Source: Erythrobacter sp. QSSC1-22B
GTDB lineage: Bacteria > Pseudomonadota > Alphaproteobacteria > Sphingomonadales > Sphingomonadaceae
Reading direction: 5' to 3'
NCBI RefSeq assembly: GCF_001678665.1
Contig: NZ_LZRP01000008.1
Location: 62,001 to 126,000, forward strand
Length of the DNA stretch: 64,000 bases
Below are positions 55,706 to 63,779 of this stretch, one piece after another; within the stretch, counting starts at the first letter, position 1; every line of letters starts with the position of its first letter. Under the pieces are notes generated by a model. It worked only from the letters and a program-made list of their open reading frames with translations. It did no database searches and was not told the origin of the DNA. A program made the translations under genes and the position numbers.

Positions 55706-57526
55706 CTACAGCGGCGCGCATTCCGCTTCGAGCCAGGCGAGATCGTCGCCCTCGAGCTGCGGCGCGAGGATTGTGCGCACCTGCGCATGATAGGCGTTAC
55801 ACCAGTCGATCTCGCCGTCTGTAAGCAAGGCCTTGTCGACCAGTTGGCGATCGAGCGGCACGGACGTGAGGGTCTCGAAGCCCAGCCAGTCGCCCTCGGC
55901 TCCCTCGATCTCGGCATCGACGGTCAGCACCAGATTCTCGATCCGGATGCCGAATTCGCCCGGCTTGTAATAGCCCGGCTCGTTCGACAGCAGCATGCCC
56001 GCCGCCAGCGGGGTGTCGGTGCCCGCAAAGGCGCCGCCCGATTTGGAAATCCGCTGCGGGCCCTCGTGGACCGCGAGATAGCTGCCCACGCCATGCCCGG
56101 TGCCGTGGCCGTAATCGACCCCGGCCTGCCACAGATGCATCCGCGCCAGCGTGTCGAGCTGGCCGCCATTGGTGCCGACCGGGAACCGCGCCTGCGCCAG
56201 CTGGATATGGCCTTTGAGCACGCGGGTGTTGCGATCGATCATCTCGGCGCTGGGCTCGCCCGGGCCGACCCAGACGGTGCGGGTGATGTCGGTGGTTCCG
56301 TCGAGATATTGCCCGCCCGAGTCGCACAGGAAGATGCTCGAGGGCGGGATCGGGATGTTGGAATCCTCGTCCACCTTGTAATGCGGCAGCGCGGCATGGC
56401 CCGCCGCGGCGCTGATGGTGTCGAAGCTGGTGTCCTTGAGGTCCGGGCTGAGCCCACGGAACTCGCGCAATTTGGCGGCGGCGCCTAGTTCGTCCACTTC
56501 GCCCGAAGGGGCGTTTTCGGCAATCCAGCGCAGGAACCGCACCACTGCGGCGCCGTCACGCGCCTGGGCGTCGCGATGCCCTTGTTGTTCGGCAGGAGTC
56601 TTGATCGCCTTGGGCAGGACCGCTGGATCTTCCGCCCTGCTCACCCTTGCGCCTGCCCTTTCCAGCGCGTGGAAGATACCCGCCACCGCGCGGTCCGGAT
56701 CGACCGCCACGCTCTTGCCCGACAGGCTCTCCAGCGCCGGTACGAACTCGGCGCGGTCGCGCAGCGTCACCGCGTTCCCCAGATGCTGCGCGAGTTCGGG
56801 CGAGACCTTGTCGGGTACGATGAACAGATCGGCGGTGCCGTCGGCGCGGACCAGGGCGTAGGACAGCGCTACCGGGGTGTTGTCGATATCGGCGCCGCGC
56901 ATGTTCATCAGCCAGGCGACCGAATCGAGCGCGGTGACCACGGTCGCGTCATGGCCTTCTTCCTTGAGCCAGTCCGCGATTGCGTTGCGCTTGTCGGCGC
57001 TCGAGCGACCGGCGAAGCGATCCTCGTGCGGAACCGCCTGCGCGGGCGAGGGCGCGGGCCGGTCTTCCCAGATCGCGTCGATCGGATTGGCGTCGAGCGG
57101 GATGAGTTCGATACCCTTGCGGCCCAGTTCCTTGGCAGCCGCTTCGGCCCATTCCACGCCGTGGAGCCAGGCGTCGTAGCCGATCCGCGCGCCCTTGGCG
57201 GAGTGCTTGGCGATCCATTTCGCCGGACTGGTGGCGGGCACATCCTCGTAATCGAAGAGCGTCGCATCGACCTGTTCGCGCACCTGGACGGTGTAGCGCC
57301 CGTCGGTGAACATCGCCGCGCCCTTGCCCGAATATTGCCCCGCCAGCACTGCCGCGCTGCCCGCGCTGCCCGCAAAACCGGTTAGCCACAGCAGCCGCTG
57401 GGCGTAGGAGCCGACATATTCGCTCATGTGTTCGTCGGAGATCGGGATGACGAAGCCGTCGAGGTCGCGGCGCTGCAATTCCTTGCGCAGGGCGTCGAGG
57501 CGGGTTTCATGGGTGTTCATCAGCAT
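55706..57526 (-). CDS. Aminopeptidase P family (M24) protein
   Basis: The 606-residue protein has two creatinase-like N-terminal domains and a C-terminal M24 metallopeptidase domain. Metal and substrate residues are visible in FLCDSGGQYLDGTTDITRTV, GTGHGVGSYLAVHEGP and LLSNEPGYYKPGEFGIRIEN. It resembles the three-domain Xaa-Pro aminopeptidases that remove N-terminal residues before proline. AAAGG lies 9 bases before the ATG at 57524-57526. It is divergent from the oligopeptidase gene. Confidence 0.93.
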   Translation of the reverse strand: MLMNTHETRLDALRKELQRRDLDGFVIPISDEHMSEYVGSYAQRLLWLTGFAGSAGSAAVLAGQYSGKGAAMFTDGRYTVQVREQVDATLFDYEDVPATSPAKWIAKHSAKGARIGYDAWLHGVEWAEAAAKELGRKGIELIPLDANPIDAIWEDRPAPSPAQAVPHEDRFAGRSSADKRNAIADWLKEEGHDATVVTALDSVAWLMNMRGADIDNTPVALSYALVRADGTADLFIVPDKVSPELAQHLGNAVTLRDRAEFVPALESLSGKSVAVDPDRAVAGIFHALERAGARVSRAEDPAVLPKAIKTPAEQQGHRDAQARDGAAVVRFLRWIAENAPSGEVDELGAAAKLREFRGLSPDLKDTSFDTISAAAGHAALPHYKVDEDSNIPIPPSSIFLCDSGGQYLDGTTDITRTVWVGPGEPSAEMIDRNTRVLKGHIQLAQARFPVGTNGGQLDTLARMHLWQAGVDYGHGTGHGVGSYLAVHEGPQRISKSGGAFAGTDTPLAAGMLLSNEPGYYKPGEFGIRIENLVLTVDAEIEGAEGDWLGFETLTSVPLDRQLVDKALLTDGEIDWCNAYHAQVRTILAPQLEGDDLAWLEAECAPL

Positions 57527-57668
57527 CGGTTTTGACCTTTCATCGGGGCCGGTCGGCAAATGCGACTCGGCGCTTGCGGCGCGCGTCGCAGCCGCATAAT
57601 CATCCCACCCGACATAGCGATGCGCAGCCCGGCTTTCCACCGCTTGCGCCTCAAGGGAGGGATCTTTG

Positions 57669-59849
57669 ATGGCTTTCATGCGATTGGGCGGTGTTTTGTG
57701 TGCCGCCGGACTGGCGCTCGCCGCCCCTCTCACCACCCAGACCCCCGTCCATACCCCCGAAGGGAACTCCGTGCCGCAATCCGTTACCCCGCCGACTGCT
57801 CCTCCAATCGCCGAGCAGCGCGAGCATTCCTATACGCGCCACGGCATTACGATCGCCGACCCCTACAACTGGCTGCACGACAAGTCCTATCCCACCGTCG
57901 ATGACGCGGATGTACTCGCTTACCTCAACGCCGAGAACGCCTGGTTCGAAGCGCAGATGAAGCCGCAGCAGACGCTGGTCGACACGCTGTTCGAGGAGAT
58001 GAAGGCGCGGATCAAGGAAGACGATTCCACTGTGCCGCAGCGGCAGGGCGACTATCTCTACTGGTCCGAATTCGAGCAAGGTGCGGAGTACCGGAAATAC
58101 TATCGCAAGCCTGTGGCAGGCGGCGATGCGCAACTGATCCTCGACGAGAATGCGCTCGCCGAGGGCAAGGAATATTTCCGGCTTGGCGCCTTCTCGGTGA
58201 GCAACAACGGGCGCTATCTCGCCTATTCGGCGGATGACGACGGCTCCGAGCGGTTCGATGTCCGGATCAAGGATCTCGAGAGCGGCGAACTGCTCCCCGA
58301 CACGATCCCCGGTACGCTGTCGGGGCTGGTCTGGGTGATGCAGGATCGCGGGCTGGTCTATGGCGTCGCCAACGACAATTGGCGCGTCCACGACGCAACG
58401 TTGCACGTCATCGGCACGCCGGTGAGCGAGGATGTCGAGCTTTATCGCGAGACGCAGGACGATGGTTTCCGCGTCGGCGCCGGCATCTCCGCGCAGGAAG
58501 ACTGGCTGATCATCGGCACCGGCGACAATGAGACCAGCGAGGTCCGGCTGGTGCGCGCCGACGACCCGACCGGCGAGCAGATCGTGGTCGCCCCGCGCCG
58601 CAAGGGTGTCGAATACGATGTCGATATTCGCGACGGGAAAGTCTTTGTCCTCACCAATGACGAGCACGTCAACTTCAGGCTCGCCACCGCCGATCTTGCG
58701 ACGCCCGGCGAATGGAACACGCTGATCGCCGGATCTGACGAATTCTACCTGACCGATTTCGGGCTGTTCAAGGATTACTACGTCACCGAGGGGCGGTTGA
58801 GCGGCCTCGACCAGATCCAGATCCGCGACTACGCGGATCCCGCACTGGTCAAGCCGGTCGCCTTTGCCGAAGCCAGCTTCGATACCGGTCTCTCGGACAA
58901 TCCCGAATACGATCAGGACAAGCTACGCCTTTCCTACGAGAGCATGGTCACGCCCAATTCGGTCTACGATTATAACGTCGCTAGCGGCGAGCTCGAGCTG
59001 CTCAAGCAGCAGGAAATCCCCAGCGGCTACGACCCTTCGCTCTACACCACCGAACGGCTCGAGATCACCGCGCGCGACGGGACCCGGGTCCCGGTCAGCG
59101 TGGTGATGCGCAAGGATCGTCCGAAGGGTGAAGGTGGGCCGCTCCACCTCTACGCCTATGGCGCCTATGGCTATGCAGTGCCGCCGGGCTTCTCGACCAC
59201 GCGGCTGAGCCTCGTCGATCGCGGCTACGCCTATGCCATCGCGCATATCCGCGGCGGCGACGATCTGGGGCGCAAATGGTATCTCGCGGGCAAGCTCAAT
59301 GAACGCACCAACACTTTCAACGATTTCGTCGATGTCGCGAAGGGGCTGGTCGAGGCGGGCTACACCGAGCAGGGCAAGATCAGCATCTCGGGCGGCTCCG
59401 CCGGGGGCGAGCTGATGGGTGCGGTGGTCAACACCGATCCCGAGCTGTGGGGCGCGGTGGTGGCGCATGTGCCCTTCGTCGATGTCCTCAACACCATGCT
59501 CGACGCCGATCTGCCGCTGACGCCAGGCGAATGGCCCGAATGGGGCAATCCGATTCTGAGCAAGCAGGCCTTCGCCTACATCCTCTCCTACAGCCCCTAT
59601 GATCAGGTGGTGGCGCAGGACTATCCGCCGCTGCTGGTGACGGCGGGGCTCAACGATCCGCGGGTGACCTATTGGGAACCGGCCAAATGGGTCGCCAAGC
59701 TGCGCACCACCAAGACCGACGACAACACGCTGCTGCTCAAGACCAACATGGGCGCCGGCCACGGCGGCAAGTCGGGGCGCTTCCAGTCGATCTACGAGAC
59801 CGCCGAGGAAGTCGCCTTCATCCTGTGGCAGATGGGCGAGGCGAAGTAG
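57669..59849 (+). CDS. S9 family prolyl oligopeptidase (oligopeptidase B-like), exported
   Basis: The 726-residue protein has a signal-like start (GGVLCAAGLALAAPLTT). A beta-propeller domain (HGITIADPYNWLHDKSYPTV onward) is followed by a catalytic alpha/beta domain with Ser in ISGGSAGGELMGAVV, Asp in LLVTAGLNDPRVTYWEP and His in MGAGHGGKSGRF. It resembles oligopeptidase B (PtrB), but the predicted signal peptide suggests the periplasm. AGGGAGGG precedes the ATG at 57669. Confidence 0.9.
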   Translation: MAFMRLGGVLCAAGLALAAPLTTQTPVHTPEGNSVPQSVTPPTAPPIAEQREHSYTRHGITIADPYNWLHDKSYPTVDDADVLAYLNAENAWFEAQMKPQQTLVDTLFEEMKARIKEDDSTVPQRQGDYLYWSEFEQGAEYRKYYRKPVAGGDAQLILDENALAEGKEYFRLGAFSVSNNGRYLAYSADDDGSERFDVRIKDLESGELLPDTIPGTLSGLVWVMQDRGLVYGVANDNWRVHDATLHVIGTPVSEDVELYRETQDDGFRVGAGISAQEDWLIIGTGDNETSEVRLVRADDPTGEQIVVAPRRKGVEYDVDIRDGKVFVLTNDEHVNFRLATADLATPGEWNTLIAGSDEFYLTDFGLFKDYYVTEGRLSGLDQIQIRDYADPALVKPVAFAEASFDTGLSDNPEYDQDKLRLSYESMVTPNSVYDYNVASGELELLKQQEIPSGYDPSLYTTERLEITARDGTRVPVSVVMRKDRPKGEGGPLHLYAYGAYGYAVPPGFSTTRLSLVDRGYAYAIAHIRGGDDLGRKWYLAGKLNERTNTFNDFVDVAKGLVEAGYTEQGKISISGGSAGGELMGAVVNTDPELWGAVVAHVPFVDVLNTMLDADLPLTPGEWPEWGNPILSKQAFAYILSYSPYDQVVAQDYPPLLVTAGLNDPRVTYWEPAKWVAKLRTTKTDDNTLLLKTNMGAGHGGKSGRFQSIYETAEEVAFILWQMGEAK

Positions 59850-59854
59850 CCCCG

Positions 59855-60250
59855 TTGGCCGAACGCTTCGAAAAGACCTTCACCGCGGCGCCCCAGCACA
59901 TCGACGTGATGGGCCACGTCAACAATGCGGTGTGGGTCCAGTGGATTCAGGACATGGCGACCGCGCATTGGGATGCGGTCGCCCGGGCCGAGGACCGCGC
60001 GGCGGTGGTCTGGCTCGTGGTGCGGCACGAGATCGACTATCGCGGCAATATCGCCGAGGGCGAAAGCGCGACTGCCACCACCTGGATCGAGGGCGACGCC
60101 CGAGGTGCCAAATCGCTGCGCCGGGTCGATTTCCACAATGCCGCGGGGCGGCTGGTGGTGTCCGCCGCGACCACCTGGGCGATGCTCGACCGCGTGACCG
60201 GGCGGCCGCTGCGGGTCAGGCCCGAACTGCTCGCGCCGTTCCGCGCCTGA
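59855..60250 (+). CDS. Acyl-CoA thioesterase (4HBT hot-dog fold)
   Basis: The 131-residue protein has the 4-hydroxybenzoyl-CoA thioesterase layout with HIDVMGHVNNAVWVQWIQDM, then RHEIDYRGNIAEGESATATT. The N-terminal Asp/His-type catalytic region is intact. The start is a TTG at 59855, five bases after the oligopeptidase stop; there is no ATG in frame near the family start. Substrate is unknown. Confidence 0.87.
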   Translation: MAERFEKTFTAAPQHIDVMGHVNNAVWVQWIQDMATAHWDAVARAEDRAAVVWLVVRHEIDYRGNIAEGESATATTWIEGDARGAKSLRRVDFHNAAGRLVVSAATTWAMLDRVTGRPLRVRPELLAPFRA

Positions 60251-60253
60251 TCG

Positions 60254-61372
60254 CTACTCTGCCAGCACGTCCGCGACCGGGCGGTAGTCGTAGCCCAGTT
60301 CCTTCGCGACCGCCTCGTAGGTCACCGACCCGGCATGGACGTTGAGACCTTCGGCCAGATAGGGATCGCGGCGCATAGCTTCCTTCCAGCCGAGCCGCGC
60401 GATCCGCAGCGCGTGCGGCAGGGTGACGTTGTTGAGCGCATAGGTGCTGGTCCGCGCCACCGCGCCGGGCATGTTGGCGACGCAGTAGTGCACCACCTCG
60501 TCGACCACATAGGTCGGATCGGCATGGGTGGTCGCCCGGCTGGTTTCGAAGCAGCCACCCTGGTCGATCGCGACATCGACCAGCACCGAGCCCGGCTTCA
60601 TGCATTTGAGCATCTCGCGGCTGACCAGCTTGGGCGCCGAGGCGCCGGGGATCAGCACCGCGCCGATTACCAGATCGGCCTCGCAGACCGCCTCGTCGAG
60701 ATTGGCCTTGTTGGAAAAGCGGGTCGAGGCGCGCGCTTCGAAATGGGTGCCGACCTTCTCGAGCACCTCGGGGTCGCGGTCGAAAATGGTGACATCGGCG
60801 CCGAGGCCGACCGCCATTTGCGCGGCATTGAAGCCGACCACGCCGCCGCCGATCACGATGACCTTGCCGGGCATCACGCCAGGGACGCCGCCCAGCAAAA
60901 CGCCGCGGCCGCCATGCGCCTTTTCGAGCGCCGAGGCGCCGGCCTGAACGCTCATCCGGCCCGCCACCTGGCTCATCGGCTTGAGCAACGGGAGCGAATC
61001 ATTGCGCCCCGTCACGGTCTCGTAGGCGATCGCGGTGACGCCCGACTTGACCAGGTCTGCGGTCTGCGCGGAATCGGGAGCGAGGTGGAGATAGGTGTAG
61101 AGGATCTGCCCTTTGCGCAGCTTGGCGCGTTCCTCGGCCTGGGGTTCCTTGACCTTCACCACCATCTCGCATTCGGCGAAGATCGGGTCGGGCCCATCGG
61201 TGATATGCGCTCCGGCGGCTTCGTATTCGAGATCGGTCGCGCCGATCCCCAGCCCGGCGCCGCTCTGGATCCAGACTTCATTGCCCTGAAGCACCAGCTC
61301 GCGGGCGCTTTCGGGTGTCAGGCCGACGCGGTATTCGTGGTTCTTGATTTCGGTGGGGCAGCCGACGCGCAT
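60254..61372 (-). CDS. ald: Alanine dehydrogenase
   Basis: The 372-residue NAD-dependent enzyme interconverts alanine and pyruvate plus ammonia. It begins [20 protein letters not shown], has the pyruvate-binding Lys in MVVKVKEPQ and the His in [10 protein letters not shown], and the Rossmann motif [20 protein letters not shown]. Full length, single gene. It converges with the thioesterase gene 3 bases away. Confidence 0.95.
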   Translation of the reverse strand: MRVGCPTEIKNHEYRVGLTPESARELVLQGNEVWIQSGAGLGIGATDLEYEAAGAHITDGPDPIFAECEMVVKVKEPQAEERAKLRKGQILYTYLHLAPDSAQTADLVKSGVTAIAYETVTGRNDSLPLLKPMSQVAGRMSVQAGASALEKAHGGRGVLLGGVPGVMPGKVIVIGGGVVGFNAAQMAVGLGADVTIFDRDPEVLEKVGTHFEARASTRFSNKANLDEAVCEADLVIGAVLIPGASAPKLVSREMLKCMKPGSVLVDVAIDQGGCFETSRATTHADPTYVVDEVVHYCVANMPGAVARTSTYALNNVTLPHALRIARLGWKEAMRRDPYLAEGLNVHAGSVTYEAVAKELGYDYRPVADVLAE

Positions 61373-61584
61373 GGTGAAGTCTCCTTGGGAAGCGCGCCCG
61401 CGTTACAACTGCAACCAGTGCGGCACAAGCTGCGAGGGGCGAGTTATGGCGGTGGTGTGGCATGCGCAGCCGGGTGTGGGAAAAGCGTTTTACGCAAGGT
61501 CGTTGTCGCCTCCAGCCTTTCAGCCCCGGGCCCTCCAGGCGCCGCGCAGGAGACTATTTTCAATATTCATTCTACAATGTCACC

Positions 61585-62805
61585 ATGTACCGTCAGGCCT
61601 TTCTCGAAACACGCGCAGTCGATGGGCTCGACGAGACCGCGCCGTTTCGCAACTGGGCGCCCGAACTTAAGGCCCGGTGGCGCAAATTGTCTTCGGCCAG
61701 GATCAACCGCGAACTGCGGTTCTTGCATGCGATTGGCCTGGCGACCTGCATTGCCTGTCTGTGGTTCGATGCCCATGCTGGTATTCTCGGTCTCGGTCTG
61801 TCGCTGCGGCTGGGTCTGGTCGTGCCCGCCTATCTGGTCGCAATGGCGCTGCTCCGGCGCGGTGACGGGCTGACGCGCACGCTCGCGACGGTCGCTCCGA
61901 TCACGTTCTTTGTCGGCGTTTCGAGCTATCTGGGCATGTCGGTGCAGGGGATTTTCGCCGACCGCTATGTGATGGCCAGCGCGATGCTGATCGCCTTTTG
62001 CATCGTGCTCCTGCCGCTCCGCCTCGGCGCCACGCTGTTGCTCGCCGCTTCAGGCTATGCCGCGATCGCGATCCCGGTCCTAGCCATGTCGGGGATCGAG
62101 GTGGGCAAAACCGATCTGCTCGTCTTCGCGCTGTTGTGCTGCACAGTTCCGATCGCGATCAAATTGCGCAGCGACCGGCTCAAGGACAGCAATTTCGTCC
62201 TTACGCTCAAGAGCCGCAACGCGCAGGATGACCTGCTGGCGATCAACCGTCGGCTCGAGACACTGAGCAGCGTTGACGCGCTGACCGGGGTCCTCAACCG
62301 ACGCGGTTTCGAACAGCGGTTCGCGGCGGCTTTCGAGGCGGCCCGTGAGGCCGACGACGTGCTCGCGGTGATGCTGCTGGATCTCGACAATTTCAAGCGT
62401 TTCAACGACAGCCACGGCCACCAGGCCGGGGACCGCTGCTTGATCGAGGTCGGCCGCCTGTTGAACAGCGAGCTCGACAGCCACGCCGGGTTTGCCGGGC
62501 GCTACGGCGGCGAGGAGTTCATCGCGGCGCTGGTCGGCGAGGCGAGCGGGGAGGCCGAGCGCATCGCAAACCGCATCCGGACGCAGATCGGTCAGCTGGT
62601 GATCGTCGAGGACAGCGGACACGTCGACCCCGCCGACGACAAGCGCCCGTCGGCGTCGATCAGCGTCAGCGTCGGGGTGCGGATCGGCAGCCCGCGGGCG
62701 ACGAGCCGCGAGCGGTTCGTCACCGACGCCGACCGGGCACTCTACGCGGCCAAGGATGCGGGGCGGAATCGCGTCATCGTGCTGACGGAGGAATCATCGT
62801 GCTGA
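61585..62805 (+). CDS. Membrane-bound GGDEF diguanylate cyclase
   Basis: The 406-residue protein has an N-terminal membrane region of about six helices (residues about 45-200) and a C-terminal GGDEF domain with the intact active site RYGGEEF and the substrate region LLDLDNFKRFNDSHGHQAGD. The usual inhibitory I-site RxxD before GGDEF reads SHAG, so product inhibition is probably lost. The C-terminus (TEESSC) is altered by a 20-bp tandem duplication; without it the frame would end TEESGAPGGG. The ATG at 61585 was chosen because upstream in-frame sequence is not protein-like. It is divergent from ald. Confidence 0.9.
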   Translation: MYRQAFLETRAVDGLDETAPFRNWAPELKARWRKLSSARINRELRFLHAIGLATCIACLWFDAHAGILGLGLSLRLGLVVPAYLVAMALLRRGDGLTRTLATVAPITFFVGVSSYLGMSVQGIFADRYVMASAMLIAFCIVLLPLRLGATLLLAASGYAAIAIPVLAMSGIEVGKTDLLVFALLCCTVPIAIKLRSDRLKDSNFVLTLKSRNAQDDLLAINRRLETLSSVDALTGVLNRRGFEQRFAAAFEAAREADDVLAVMLLDLDNFKRFNDSHGHQAGDRCLIEVGRLLNSELDSHAGFAGRYGGEEFIAALVGEASGEAERIANRIRTQIGQLVIVEDSGHVDPADDKRPSASISVSVGVRIGSPRATSRERFVTDADRALYAAKDAGRNRVIVLTEESSC

Positions 62806-62813
62806 CGGAGGAA
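62774..62813. repeat. 20-bp perfect tandem duplication at the GGDEF gene 3' end
   Basis: TCATCGTGCTGACGGAGGAA occurs twice in direct succession (62774-62793 and 62794-62813). The period is not a multiple of three, so the second copy shifts the reading frame and gives an early stop. Confidence 0.95.
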
Positions 62814-62815
62814 TC

Positions 62816-62902
62816 CGGCGCGCCAGGGGGCGGCTGACGCGCGAGGGCAGGACCGCCTTCACCGCGCCTGTCGCCGAGCTGCAGCGGCTGGCGGAATTCT
62901 GA
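62816..62902 (+). pseudogene. Possible remnant of a winged-helix regulator C-terminus
   Basis: A 28-codon open stretch without a start reads GRLTREGRTAFTAPVAELQR and ends LAEF. This resembles the C-terminal tail of small winged-helix transcriptional regulators (pattern LTxxGRxAFxxHxxxL). It directly follows the duplicated end of the GGDEF gene, so a deletion may have removed the rest. The match is short and uncertain. Confidence 0.3.
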
Positions 62903-62920
62903 AGGTGGCGAGAGCCAGAA

Positions 62921-62950
62921 ATCATGCCCGGTGCAAACACCGGGCATGAT
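62921..62950 (-). terminator. Terminator of the fasciclin gene
   Basis: ATCATGCCCGGTG (62921-62933) and CACCGGGCATGAT (62938-62950) form a perfect 13-bp stem with a CAAA loop. On the minus strand it is 19 bases after the stop codon and is followed by TTTCTGG. Confidence 0.75.
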
Positions 62951-62969
62951 CAGAGGTTGCCGAAGGGCT

Positions 62970-63395
62970 TTAGCCTTCCGGGATCAGCACGGTATCGATG
63001 ACGTGGATCACGCCGTTGGTGCATTCGATATCCGCGGTTACCACGTTGGCGCCATTCACGGTCACGCCATCGGTACCATCGACGTGCAGCGCCGCGCCGT
63101 TGACGGTAGCAGGCTCGAGCTTCTGCCCGACGACATCGGCGGCCATCACTTTGCCGGACATCACGTGATAGGTCAGAATTGCCGCAAGCTTGGCCTTGTT
63201 CTCAGGCTTGACGAGCTCTTCGACGGTTCCGGCCGGCAATTTGGCGAACGCATCGTCGGTCGGGGCAAACACGGTAAACGGACCTTCGCTCTTCAAGGTT
63301 GCGCCAAGATCGGCGGCAGTGACAGCGGCAACGAGGGTTTCGAACGTTCCAGCTGCAACAGCAGTATCCACGATATCGTGAAGTGCAGATGACAT
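62970..63395 (-). CDS. Fasciclin (FAS1) domain protein
   Basis: The 141-residue protein is one FAS1 domain. The H1 motif [20 protein letters not shown] and the H2-like end [15 protein letters not shown] are both clear, with the conserved YHVMSGKV in between. FAS1 proteins mediate adhesion at cell surfaces. No signal peptide is visible, which is unusual for the family. The ATG at 63393-63395 was chosen; a TTG four codons upstream is possible. The upstream region holds a chain of hairpins that could form its RNA leader. Confidence 0.9.
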   Translation of the reverse strand: MSSALHDIVDTAVAAGTFETLVAAVTAADLGATLKSEGPFTVFAPTDDAFAKLPAGTVEELVKPENKAKLAAILTYHVMSGKVMAADVVGQKLEPATVNGAALHVDGTDGVTVNGANVVTADIECTNGVIHVIDTVLIPEG

Positions 63396-63437
63396 AGTAA
63401 ATTCCAATCTTTGGGGGTGTATTGATAATATACGTAA

Positions 63438-63464
63438 GAAAAACCTGTATCTTGAAATACAGGT
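63438..63464 (-). terminator. Intrinsic terminator in the region upstream of the fasciclin gene
   Basis: On the minus strand ACCTGTAT-TTCAAG-ATACAGGT is an 8-bp stem immediately followed by TTTTTCTT. It ends about 45 bases before the fasciclin start codon. Its outer arm shares three bases with the larger hairpin at 63462-63493, so the two cannot form together. Confidence 0.6.
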
Positions 63465-63690
63465 CGCCTAACCTAGGCGGTTAGAAAGCGACCAATTTGA
63501 AGGGTAATTGGGCCAGCTCCCGGGTCGCTTAAGGAGCCGGCCCACCATCGGGTTGGATGGAGACATGGAATTAGTGCAGGCAAGGCCTGTCAGCAATACC
63601 GGCTAAAGCCCGTACCCCATCCGCCGGGATGGCAGCTGGCCACCCGGCTCAAGCCGTCCCCGGTGGTCATCGACGACCCCGGGACCGGTC
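63438..63690 (-). ncRNA. Candidate structured RNA or leader (chain of hairpins), strand uncertain
   Basis: No gene covers this stretch. Stable complementary arms are packed end to end: 63443-63464 (8 bp), 63462-63493 (GGTCGC CTAACC with GGTTAG AAA GCGACC, 12 bp and a bulge), 63510-63543 (GGGCCAGCTCC with GGAGCCGGCCC, 11 bp with one mismatch that becomes G-U on one strand), CAGGC/GCCTG near 63578-63590, CCATCC/GGATGG near 63616-63631, CGGC/GCCG around CTCAAG near 63645-63655, and GTCCC/GGGAC near 63656-63685 with an inner GGTC/GACC. On the minus strand the series ends in the terminator, so that strand is preferred. The family is not identified. Confidence 0.35.
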
Positions 63691-63779
63691 ATGCAGCTTC
63701 AGCAGCAATTTTTGGTCAAAGCCGAATTTCAGGCTTCGACCCAGTTGCGGTCATTCGAATAATCTGGTGCATCGTCTGA

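Noticed and set aside
63691-63762. A 23-codon ATG frame (starting MQLQQQFLVK) just after the hairpin block
   Set aside because: It is considered only because omega RNAs precede nuclease genes; it is too short and resembles no IscB-like start.
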